Below are positions 15,468 through 21,801 of a stretch of DNA of 21,801 nt, piece by piece. The translations under genes were made by a program, and so were the position numbers. The notes below the pieces were generated by a model that was not told the origin of the DNA, made no database searches, and saw only the letters and a list, made by a program, of their open reading frames with translations. The DNA comes from Chitinophagales bacterium (lineage in GTDB: Bacteria; Bacteroidota; Bacteroidia; Chitinophagales; UBA2359), in the NCBI GenBank assembly GCA_020629335.1, contig JAHDDN010000038.1:1-21801 (forward strand), read 5' to 3'. The stretch's first letter is position 1; every line of letters starts with the position of its first letter.

Positions 15468-16525
15468 TATCCTTCTTCCCATTTTAACAGTACTCTTTGA
15501 GCAGAAAAACCAGGTCCAAAACTCAGCATTAAGCCATGTTCTCCAGCAGCAATATCCTTTTCTAAATAACGATCTAATACATATAAGACCGTTACACTGG
15601 ACATATTACCATATTCGGCTAAAACTGCCTTGGTTTCATCTATATTCTTACCCATTTCTCCAAATAGCTGCTCGACTATTTGTACGATTTTTTTTCCGCC
15701 AGGATGAAAAATCAAATGCTCGACCTCGGCAATACTCAATCCATTTTGCTTGATAAAAGGTAATAGGATCTCATCAAAATGTTCTTCTATTTTACTAGGA
15801 ACAGCAGGATCTAAAATCATTTTCAAACCTGAGTTTTTCAACTGAAAGCCCATCATATTAATTTCGTCATGGAAGTGGTACATTTCGGAATCTATTATGC
15901 ACGGGCGCAACTCTTTGGAAGGGCCTAAAATGACGCAAGCGGCTCCATCTCCAAAAATGGCAGCACTGACCATATTAGCCATACTTTTATCATTGTGTTG
16001 GAAAGTACTGATAGGCGATTCAACGGCAATAATTGCGACCCTTTTATTGGGCATTGCTTTCAAAAAATTATTCGCATAAATTAGGGCGGAGATGCCTGCG
16101 GCACAGCCCATCTCTGTTACTGGCAAGCGCATAATATCTTGCCTCATTTTTAGTCGATTAATCAAGAAAGCATCTACGGAAGGAATCATAATACCAGTAC
16201 AACTCACCGTAATGATAATATCAATTTCATCTGGCGCAAGATTAGCCTTTGCTAAGCCTTTTACTAGGGCTTGCTCCGCTAAGTCAGTCGTTTTTTCAAT
16301 ATAGTAGTCATTTTTCTCCTCGAAAGTACTGGGCATAAATGCTTGTTCAATATCCATAATAGAATATCGCTTATCGACTTTCGCGTATTTGAATATGCGC
16401 TTTACCTTATCCCTGAAACGCTGCGGTTCTTCTTGCAGCCAAGTATCTACAAATGGTAAGATCTCTGCTGTTGTTCTGGAGAATTCTGGTAATGCTATTG
16501 CACAACTTAATATTTTAGGATTCAT
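15467..16525 (-). CDS. Type III polyketide synthase (chalcone/stilbene synthase family)
   Basis: This 352-residue homodimer-type PKS carries the complete Cys-His-Asn triad of the family: Cys141 in EMGCAAG, His274 in FHPGGKK and Asn307 in YGNMSS. The C-terminal FGPGF loop at 336-340 and the early segment VSCTGIMIPSVDAFL are also typical. The length is normal for bacterial members. Type III PKSs extend an acyl starter with malonyl-CoA and cyclise the chain to resorcinols, pyrones or phloroglucinols. Here the linked ACP, KS, DH and ER suggest that the starter is supplied as an acyl-ACP, as is known for alkylresorcinol synthases fed by fatty-acid synthases. It abuts the methyltransferase gene (zero gap) and overlaps the next gene by one base. 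Starter length and ring type cannot be read from the sequence. Confidence 0.95.
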   Translation of the reverse strand: MNPKILSCAIALPEFSRTTAEILPFVDTWLQEEPQRFRDKVKRIFKYAKVDKRYSIMDIEQAFMPSTFEEKNDYYIEKTTDLAEQALVKGLAKANLAPDEIDIIITVSCTGIMIPSVDAFLINRLKMRQDIMRLPVTEMGCAAGISALIYANNFLKAMPNKRVAIIAVESPISTFQHNDKSMANMVSAAIFGDGAACVILGPSKELRPCIIDSEMYHFHDEINMMGFQLKNSGLKMILDPAVPSKIEEHFDEILLPFIKQNGLSIAEVEHLIFHPGGKKIVQIVEQLFGEMGKNIDETKAVLAEYGNMSSVTVLYVLDRYLEKDIAAGEHGLMLSFGPGFSAQRVLLKWEEG

Positions 16526-17242
16526 TTAGATTTCTTTTTCTAAGATAAGTTGATATCTGAAAGCCCATTTCCATTTCAATGAGTATTGCTTTGCATTGAG
16601 GGCTTTCACCCACTTTTTGATATCTTTTCTGACAAAGCCTTTTTTGACCGATAGGCTACCATCTTCCACTACCATTTTAGGTGCTCTTAACAGCCACATC
16701 AGTGCATTAAAGAGATAATAAGGTAAATAGTGACGTTGTAAATCATTTACAATGACTGCTTTTGCTCCATTATCAAAACAGTTCTTTAAAAGCTCAATAA
16801 TTTCCTCTTCTTGAAAGTGATGTAAGAAAAGCTCACAAATGTAAATATCTCCTTGGAGTTTACTAAACTCCTCTGCAAAGATATTCATTTGTTGATAATT
16901 GATATTCGAATATTGTTTGGATTTATTGGCTGCATAGGCTAAGGTATATTGATTTGCATCTATCCCCAGTAAGTTTAACGACACTCCCTTCTTTTCTCCC
17001 CATTTAGCAATCAATTGCAGTGTATCACCTCCTCCACACCCTAGGTCAATAATTTTTAAAGGAGTGCTTTCACTCCATAGGTCTTTTAGTTGGTTTAGTG
17101 CATCAATTGTTACTTGTGCACCTCCTAACCATTTATTGATCCAACTTAGATAATCTAAGGTGTCAGATAATTCTTTGCCTTCCATCTCTAAATCATCCAT
17201 GATTTCGATTTCCTGGCTACGATATTGGAAACTTTTAAACAT
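16526..17242 (-). CDS. Class I SAM-dependent methyltransferase
   Basis: This 238-residue Rossmann-fold methyltransferase has the SAM-binding motif I IIDLGCGGGD at about residues 64-73 and the following acidic strand LLGIDAN (91-97). A segment NDLQRHYLPYYL around 166-177 is of the type seen in methyltransferases paired with type III PKSs in Bacteroidota, to my knowledge. It starts directly after the flavoprotein stop and ends directly before the type III PKS start, so the three are surely one unit. The likely role is O- or C-methylation of the polyketide head group, by analogy to the tailoring methyltransferases of alkylresorcinol and alkylpyrone operons. A second in-frame Met at residue 15 is an alternative start. 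The substrate is inferred only. Confidence 0.9.
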   Translation of the reverse strand: MFKSFQYRSQEIEIMDDLEMEGKELSDTLDYLSWINKWLGGAQVTIDALNQLKDLWSESTPLKIIDLGCGGGDTLQLIAKWGEKKGVSLNLLGIDANQYTLAYAANKSKQYSNINYQQMNIFAEEFSKLQGDIYICELFLHHFQEEEIIELLKNCFDNGAKAVIVNDLQRHYLPYYLFNALMWLLRAPKMVVEDGSLSVKKGFVRKDIKKWVKALNAKQYSLKWKWAFRYQLILEKEI

Positions 17243-18358
17243 TTAAAGAGGTTTTCCGTGGGTTAGTGAGATTAATTTAGGAAGAAGTACAGGAAATCGA
17301 TTTAAGCATTTGAAAGAAAAGCTGCTCAATTGATCACTTGCAAAAAACAATTTTTGCGTTTGTCTTCCTACCATTAGGCGATTAGCAAATTGTTTGTTCC
17401 AAGTTTTTGCATAATTTTTTTCTAATTGTTTTCTGCTGATTTTTTTCTCAAAATATTGGATCACTAATTCTGAGCAAATTTTGGCTGAGTGTATGGCCAT
17501 CGCCATTCCATTTCCACAAAGAGGACTAATAAGCCCAGCAGCATCTCCAGCCATGAGTATATGATGCTCTACAATATTCTTAGGCAAAAAGGATACTTGA
17601 CTAATGACTAAAGGCTTTTTTTGAACGGCTTCCCCTTCTTGAAAGATGGTTTTTAGATGTTTGTTTTGACTCAATAGTTCTTGTTCTAAAGCATCTGTAG
17701 TACCGTATTTTTTGAGATTGGCAGCGGTAGTTAGATAGCATACATTCACCTCCTCATTTTCTACCTTAGATAAACCACAATAGCCATTTTTGAAGTGATG
17801 GAGTCCTACTAAATCATCTGGATAATCTGCTTTGAAATGCCTTTTGACACCTATATAGGGGCTTTTTACTTGAAAGAAGTCCCTTTTGAGCATATTGTCT
17901 ACTACTGATCGTTTTCCGTAAGCACCGATAACTATGCGAGCTTTCAAGAAGCGATTCTGCTTAGTAACAATCGCAAATTCATCTTGTTCATAATAGACCT
18001 CTTGTACGCCTTCGTTTAGGAGAAATTCGCAGCCATTTTTTTGAGCAATTTGATAGAGGTATTCATCTAGGGTGTATCGCCTTACGCTAAAGCCGCCTAA
18101 TGGTAATTGAGTGCTTGTTGAAGCACCTGATTGGTGGCTTAAGGTCATGCGTTTTATTTGCTTGGGTTGGAGGATTTCGGGATCTGCGTTGATTCTTTTT
18201 AGATACGGCAATACCTCATTTGAAATATACTCTCCACATACCTTATGAAATGGGTAGCTTTTTTTCTCAATCAACAATACATCTAAACCTGCTGCTGATA
18301 GCTTGATCGCATTGATCAAGCCTGCTAATCCTCCTCCAATGATGATGACATCTTTCAA
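17243..18358 (-). CDS. FAD-dependent oxidoreductase (geranylgeranyl reductase/aromatic hydroxylase type)
   Basis: From a TTG start this is a 371-residue flavoprotein beginning KDVIIIGGGLAGL, the dinucleotide-binding motif at residues 8-13. A CGEYIS motif follows at 41-46 and the second FAD motif GDAAGLISPLCGNGM at 271-285. This pattern fits the PHBH-fold family that includes geranylgeranyl reductases and aromatic hydroxylases; no halogenase motif was seen. As first gene of the operon it probably oxidises or hydroxylates the polyketide ring, similar in role to the flavoprotein of the Streptomyces srs operon. The start is uncertain: the open frame continues to 18619, but those extra 87 codons run through repeat copy C and a palindrome and look like non-coding sequence. 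A GTG at 18385, with an AAGGAGG eight bases upstream, is an alternative. Confidence 0.85.
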   Translation of the reverse strand: MKDVIIIGGGLAGLINAIKLSAAGLDVLLIEKKSYPFHKVCGEYISNEVLPYLKRINADPEILQPKQIKRMTLSHQSGASTSTQLPLGGFSVRRYTLDEYLYQIAQKNGCEFLLNEGVQEVYYEQDEFAIVTKQNRFLKARIVIGAYGKRSVVDNMLKRDFFQVKSPYIGVKRHFKADYPDDLVGLHHFKNGYCGLSKVENEEVNVCYLTTAANLKKYGTTDALEQELLSQNKHLKTIFQEGEAVQKKPLVISQVSFLPKNIVEHHILMAGDAAGLISPLCGNGMAMAIHSAKICSELVIQYFEKKISRKQLEKNYAKTWNKQFANRLMVGRQTQKLFFASDQLSSFSFKCLNRFPVLLPKLISLTHGKPL

Positions 18359-18391
18359 ATTTGTTGGTTTTGAGTGTACAACCACCCCTAA

Positions 18392-18413
18392 CCCCTCCTT
18401 ATTTAAGGAGGGG
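18392..18413. repeat. 22-bp palindrome in the operon leader
   Basis: A 10-base-pair perfect stem (18392-18401 with 18404-18413) has a two-base loop. With the following conserved-looking ttaggggtgg on the minus strand it resembles a short dispersed palindrome that I recall from many Bacteroidota genomes. It lies about 35 bases upstream of the TTG start of the flavoprotein, so it would be in the mRNA leader if transcription starts further upstream. On the plus strand it is followed by ATTTTTC, a weak terminator-like tail. Confidence 0.6.
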
Positions 18414-18421
18414 ATTTTTCG

Positions 18422-18631
18422 TTGGCTTAGGGATAGGAGCGGTATGTGGCGTTCATGGCCTGACTTACGGAACTTAGCTGGACGCAGGCTGGCCCGAAGG
18501 GCAGACAAGTACAGCTTAGTGGAGTAGGCAGGACATAGCCACATAAGAGCGGATAGCCCGACCCATTGTGCCAATGTGGGCAGACACATAGGTCTGCCCC
18601 TACATTTGCATTGGCACAATGGGGAAGCCCC
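18422..18631 (+). repeat. Interspersed structured repeat, copy C
   Basis: This is the clearest copy of the dispersed element. The outer stem pairs 18443-18450 with 18538-18545. The small hairpin near 18488-18503 has a ggcccgaagggc core. The terminal hairpin pairs 18562-18576 with 18609-18623 perfectly, and encloses an inner perfect stem, 18578-18584 with 18593-18599. The variable arms share no sequence with those of copy A. The element ends on the last base of the lectin gene's stop codon complement and extends to about 64 bases upstream of the flavoprotein TTG. Confidence 0.85.
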
Positions 18632-21096
18632 TAATATACAATTATTTTTTGGACGTTTTGATGATTGATTCTGACATAATACACGCCAGCGTTTAAGTTA
18701 TTTATTTGAATCGGGCTTTCTTTAGTGATTGTTTGATGTTGTAGACGGCCATTTAGATCGAAAATTTCTATGAAAGAGTTGGCGATAGAAATATTTAGCT
18801 GCCCTGAAGTTGGGTTAGGATAAATATTCGGCTCCTCGAGATTTCTTTCTATGGCTAGGATTTTATCAATGATATTCACCTGTCCATTTTGATCGATTTG
18901 TTTTAAACGGTAGTAGGTGAGGCTATTCGCAATATTTTTGTCTTGATAGCTATAGAATTTTTCACCTTCATTATCGAGCGCATTAATCTCTGCTAATGGA
19001 ATATAGTCTATACCGTTTAATGATTTTTCCAGTACAAAGTAGGCGTTATTAATTTCTTCAATTGTCCGCCACTGGACTAAGTTAGCATCTGTTAATGCTT
19101 GGCCTGAAAAATCGAGTAATTCTATTGGTAGGAAAATTTCGCATTCGTAGGTAAAGACTTCTATGGAATCTCTTTTTGTACAGCTTCCATTACTGATATC
19201 TACCCAATAAGTTCCTTCTTCTGTGAGCATTAGAGAAGACTCGGTTGAGCCATCTTGCCACTCAAAGGTATAATCACTACTAATTGGGCTATTGTCTTCA
19301 TTTACCACGGCGAGTAATAGGGTATCAATTTCGCAAATACCTAGTACATCTTCATAATAAAGATCGGGTAATTCCTCTACTGATACATTGACGCTACCGC
19401 TTGCTTGGCAGCCGTCAATATCTATGGTAACACTATAAGTACCTGCTTCGGTTGCATTAAAAGTGGGTGCTGTAGAACCGTCTTGCCATTCGTAGCTGGC
19501 ACCTTCTGTAGTGGCATCTAACAAGACTGTTTCGCCATCACAAATGCTTTGGTCGTCGCCTAAATTAATTGCCTCTAATTCATTGAAAGTTACTTGGATT
19601 TCGTCTGAGGCGCTACAGCCGTTTTGAGTGAGTGTGAGACTATAGGTTCCTGATTCACTTACTGTTAATTCGGACGCTGTACTTTCATCTGACCAGAGAT
19701 ATTCATCAGCTTCAGCATTAGCGCTTAAATTGACTTCGCTTCCTTGGCAGGCAGTGATATCCTCTCCTAATTCTACTGTTGGTAAAGGGCTGACTTCTAT
19801 AGTGATTTCATCTTCAGCAGTACAGCCATCTAAGGTGACGGTGACGCTATAGGTACCTGTTGAAGTAACATTTAGTTCGGCTTCGGTGCTTTCATCTGAC
19901 CAGAGGTATTCCGCTCCTTCAGTTAAGGCGCTAAGCATCATACTTTCCCCTTCACAAATATTATTATCTTCTCCTAAGTCAATGGCAAATACATCCCCAA
20001 TCTCAATGTTGATACTATCTCTTGCGGTACAGCCATTGAGTGTTAAGTCTAACCAATAGATACCTGAGTCATTGATTTCAAATGTTGAATCGGAACTCCC
20101 ATCTTGCCATTCGTAAGTAGCCCCTTCTGTTGTAGCATCTAAAACAAGTGAGCCGCCTAAACAGATGAGTGTATCAGCTCCTAAATCTAAATTTGTGTTT
20201 TGTACAACTACGGTAGTCGAGTCTGTTTTTTCAAAGCCGCAAAAATCGGTAAAGGTTACGTAGTAGGTTGTTGTTTCTGATGGATTGGCGATTGGGTCTG
20301 GAATATCGCTTGCGCTCAATCCTGTATCTGGGTTCCAATTGTAATCACCTGATAAGGAACCTACGGCATTAAGTTGTACTCCTTCATTAGCACAGCTTGT
20401 AAGAGAGTCCGTCACAGATAATATATTTTCTTGTAGGCAAACTGTCTGGTTATTAGATAATGAACCTGTACCTGCTGAGAAGCCCCACCAAACGATGGGA
20501 TCTCCTAAGAAGATAGTTTCTACGACATCATATTCTGCTTCTAATCTTAATTCACAGTCAAAGTACACTGCTAAGTTTTGAGTTTCTGGATTCCAGGTTA
20601 CTTTTACTACATAATCATTGCCATCCTCAATGTTTCCTCCTGATGACAAGGCAGTTACTGGCCCCCCAAAACTGCTGGCTGCTAGGTGATCAACCGATCC
20701 GTTACTCATAAATCCTATATGATCTTCTGCTAAATCACCGCTTACCCCATTCGTATAGGTGTCGAACTCGATTCCTAAGGATGGTGCAAAACCTTGGTAT
20801 CCCATTCCTCCGCCAGTGGCTCCTAAGGCATCCGTTCCGACGGTTTGTAGGACGAATACCATCCCATCTGCTCCACCATCATTGGTTCCGAAGTTCATTA
20901 GGAATTCAATTTCGAATGGCGAGGTTAGGTCTAGTTGGTCTTCGTACCAAACGGTTCCATTTTGGTTGTTGACTGCACTCGTTAATTGATAGCAGTCATC
21001 TCCTGTAAATTGGGCATCGCCGTTTAACACATAGGATTGAGCTTGTAAGTTAATGGCTAATAGCAGTACCATTAATGTTGTAAATATCAGTTTCAT
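18631..21096 (-). CDS. Secreted L-type lectin protein with tandem Ig/PKD-like domains and T9SS type A sorting domain
   Basis: The 821-residue protein has a signal peptide ending near LQAQ (residue 20). A legume-type lectin domain covers about 21-222, shown by GGADGMVFVLQ (74-84) and GIEFDTY (108-114). A PKD-like domain with a TTYYVTFTD strand follows, then about five related domains with the pattern C.G....L.A...G..Y.W.DGST....V...GTY.VT....GC.A.D, each with a cysteine pair. The C-terminal segment, from about residue 755 (IYPNPTSGQLNI ... LNAGVYYVRI ... KIIVY), is a T9SS type A sorting domain. It is likely displayed on the cell surface or secreted and may bind glycans; that role is inferred from the family. 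It is transcribed away from the small gene at 21182 and its stop codon lies at the edge of repeat copy C. Confidence 0.93.
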   Translation of the reverse strand: MKLIFTTLMVLLLAINLQAQSYVLNGDAQFTGDDCYQLTSAVNNQNGTVWYEDQLDLTSPFEIEFLMNFGTNDGGADGMVFVLQTVGTDALGATGGGMGYQGFAPSLGIEFDTYTNGVSGDLAEDHIGFMSNGSVDHLAASSFGGPVTALSSGGNIEDGNDYVVKVTWNPETQNLAVYFDCELRLEAEYDVVETIFLGDPIVWWGFSAGTGSLSNNQTVCLQENILSVTDSLTSCANEGVQLNAVGSLSGDYNWNPDTGLSASDIPDPIANPSETTTYYVTFTDFCGFEKTDSTTVVVQNTNLDLGADTLICLGGSLVLDATTEGATYEWQDGSSDSTFEINDSGIYWLDLTLNGCTARDSINIEIGDVFAIDLGEDNNICEGESMMLSALTEGAEYLWSDESTEAELNVTSTGTYSVTVTLDGCTAEDEITIEVSPLPTVELGEDITACQGSEVNLSANAEADEYLWSDESTASELTVSESGTYSLTLTQNGCSASDEIQVTFNELEAINLGDDQSICDGETVLLDATTEGASYEWQDGSTAPTFNATEAGTYSVTIDIDGCQASGSVNVSVEELPDLYYEDVLGICEIDTLLLAVVNEDNSPISSDYTFEWQDGSTESSLMLTEEGTYWVDISNGSCTKRDSIEVFTYECEIFLPIELLDFSGQALTDANLVQWRTIEEINNAYFVLEKSLNGIDYIPLAEINALDNEGEKFYSYQDKNIANSLTYYRLKQIDQNGQVNIIDKILAIERNLEEPNIYPNPTSGQLNISIANSFIEIFDLNGRLQHQTITKESPIQINNLNAGVYYVRINHQNVQKIIVY

Positions 21097-21181
21097 AGCT
21101 GTGCAAATTTGGTGTCTAATGTTAATTTATCTATTTTACTACGAAAAAAATTCTATTAATTATTCAATTAAGTACTAAGTT

Positions 21182-21520
21182 ATGAAAAATCTTGATCTAT
21201 TTAGTCAACGTATACTGGCAATTGCACTTTCTGTCAGCATGGTATTACTAGCGGCCTCTTTATTTGTATTTTCTATTGAACGAGCATCGGCTCAAACTGG
21301 CGATAGCCAAAGCGAAACGCTTAGAGAAGCTCCTCCTAGTAATTCTCAAGATGAGGTAATTAAAACGGGGTATGTTTATTATACGGCTAGTGAATCGAGT
21401 GATTTACAGGCTTGGGTAATGAAGCAGCAAGCGGCTGGTTGGAAGTGTGCGGGTGGTATTAATGTGGTTTATACGCCTAATAGTAAGAAGTGGTATTATT
21501 CTCAAGCAATGGTTAGATAA
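21182..21520 (+). CDS. Small DUF1737-like protein with N-terminal signal or anchor
   Basis: This 112-residue protein has a hydrophobic segment at about 11-31, followed by ASA-Q at 35-38, which could be a signal peptidase site. A polar linker (38-60) leads to a C-terminal domain with the pattern L..WV...AAGWKCAGGINVVY ... YYSQAMV. The GW..GGI.V ... QAMV signature recalls the DUF1737 family, whose function is unknown. It would act in the periplasm or be anchored in the inner membrane. It is the only complete plus-strand gene in the window, divergent from the lectin gene across 85 bases. Its last 19 bases overlap the convergent truA end. No function is proposed. Confidence 0.8.
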   Translation: MKNLDLFSQRILAIALSVSMVLLAASLFVFSIERASAQTGDSQSETLREAPPSNSQDEVIKTGYVYYTASESSDLQAWVMKQQAAGWKCAGGINVVYTPNSKKWYYSQAMVR

Positions 21521-21801
21521 GGATAATGGACTTTTGTTAGGTAGAGGCCGTAGGCTGGAACGGAGAAACTTTGTTGAAAATCTTCTTTTTGCTCTAGGAC
21601 TGCTTGGAGATGATCGAGGCTGAGTTTTTGTTTGCCTATTAGGATTAGGCAGCCTACTATGCGTCTGACCATTCCTCGTAGGAAGCGATTGGAGGCGATG
21701 CGGTATTTTAAGTGTTGTTTATCTTCACTGAGTATCCATTCAGAGGCTTGGAGTTCGCAGAGGCTTGTTTTGCTTTGGAGGGTTCTGCGGCAGAAAGGTA
21801 G
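21502..21801 (-). CDS. truA: tRNA pseudouridine synthase A, C-terminal part (cut by the window edge)
   Basis: The minus-strand frame is open from the right edge to a TGA at 21504-21502, giving 99 residues. The segment ASNRFLRGMVRRIVG is the conserved TruA C-terminal motif, and the end PAYGLYLTKVHYP matches the typical family ending ARGLYL..V.YP. TruA converts uridine to pseudouridine at positions 38-40 of the tRNA anticodon arm; the catalytic Asp lies in the missing N-terminal part. The last seven or so codons overlap the end of the DUF1737-like gene on the other strand. Confidence 0.93.
   Translation of the reverse strand, partial: LPFCRRTLQSKTSLCELQASEWILSEDKQHLKYRIASNRFLRGMVRRIVGCLILIGKQKLSLDHLQAVLEQKEDFQQSFSVPAYGLYLTKVHYPYLTIA

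Noticed and set aside
18303..18527. Plus-strand 74-codon frame across copy C
   Set aside because: It runs from the antisense of the flavoprotein into the structured repeat and shows no protein-like features.
18359..18619. N-terminal 87-codon extension of the FAD oxidoreductase as a real domain
   Set aside because: The residues translate repeat copy C and a palindrome, are rich in Cys, Arg and Pro, and precede the normal family start.
12311..18631. Composite transposon carrying the operon
   Set aside because: No transposase or target-site duplication is visible, and a third copy of the repeat lies outside the block. Kept only as a low-interest finding about bracketing.

Overview
The window looks like a piece of a Bacteroidota chromosome, AT-rich by eye. 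The evidence is two secreted proteins with type IX secretion system (T9SS) C-terminal sorting domains (type B, CHU_C-like, in the giant protein; type A in the lectin-like protein), the near absence of Shine-Dalgarno sequences, and a biosynthetic gene set of a kind seen in this phylum. Very large Ig-repeat adhesins suggest a Saprospiria-like or similar gliding or marine lineage, but the genus cannot be fixed from this sequence.

Layout from left to right. Bases 1-466 hold a short AT-rich edge, copy A of an interspersed structured repeat (about 136-360) and a strong intrinsic terminator (414-446). Bases 467-11533 (minus) are one gene for a 3688-residue secreted protein made of about 38 cadherin/Ig-like repeats of the VLAND type, ending in a T9SS type B sorting domain. 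Its repeats are arranged in three-domain cassettes, and one 816-bp cassette has been duplicated almost perfectly. Bases 11534-12310 are an AT-rich non-coding stretch. Repeat copy B (inverted) lies at about 12311-12517.

Bases 12523-18358 (minus) are a tight seven-gene operon read from right to left: FAD-dependent oxidoreductase, SAM methyltransferase, type III polyketide synthase, FabI-like enoyl reductase/SDR, FabZ-like dehydratase, FabF-like ketosynthase and acyl carrier protein. Adjacent genes touch or overlap (0-nt gaps, a TAATG overlap, a 1-nt gap, an ATGA overlap), so they are probably co-translated. The inferred logic is that a dedicated type II fatty-acid-like module (ACP, KS, DH, ER) builds an unusual acyl-ACP. 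The type III PKS would use it as a starter for an alkyl-resorcinol, alkyl-pyrone or related aromatic lipid, and the methyltransferase and flavoprotein would tailor the head group, possibly to a methoxylated or quinone lipid. No ketoreductase, malonyl transferase or phosphopantetheinyl transferase is visible, so those would come from housekeeping enzymes. This is the most interesting system in the window.

Repeat copy C (about 18422-18631) and a separate 22-bp palindrome sit just upstream of the operon. Bases 18631-21096 (minus) encode an L-type-lectin protein with tandem Ig/PKD-like domains and a T9SS type A tail. Bases 21182-21520 (plus) encode a small secreted or membrane-anchored DUF1737-like protein. 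Bases 21502-21801 (minus) are the C-terminal third of tRNA pseudouridine synthase TruA, cut by the window edge. The three interspersed repeats each lie just 3' of a minus-strand gene and keep hairpins whose arms differ in sequence but stay complementary, which points to selection on structure.
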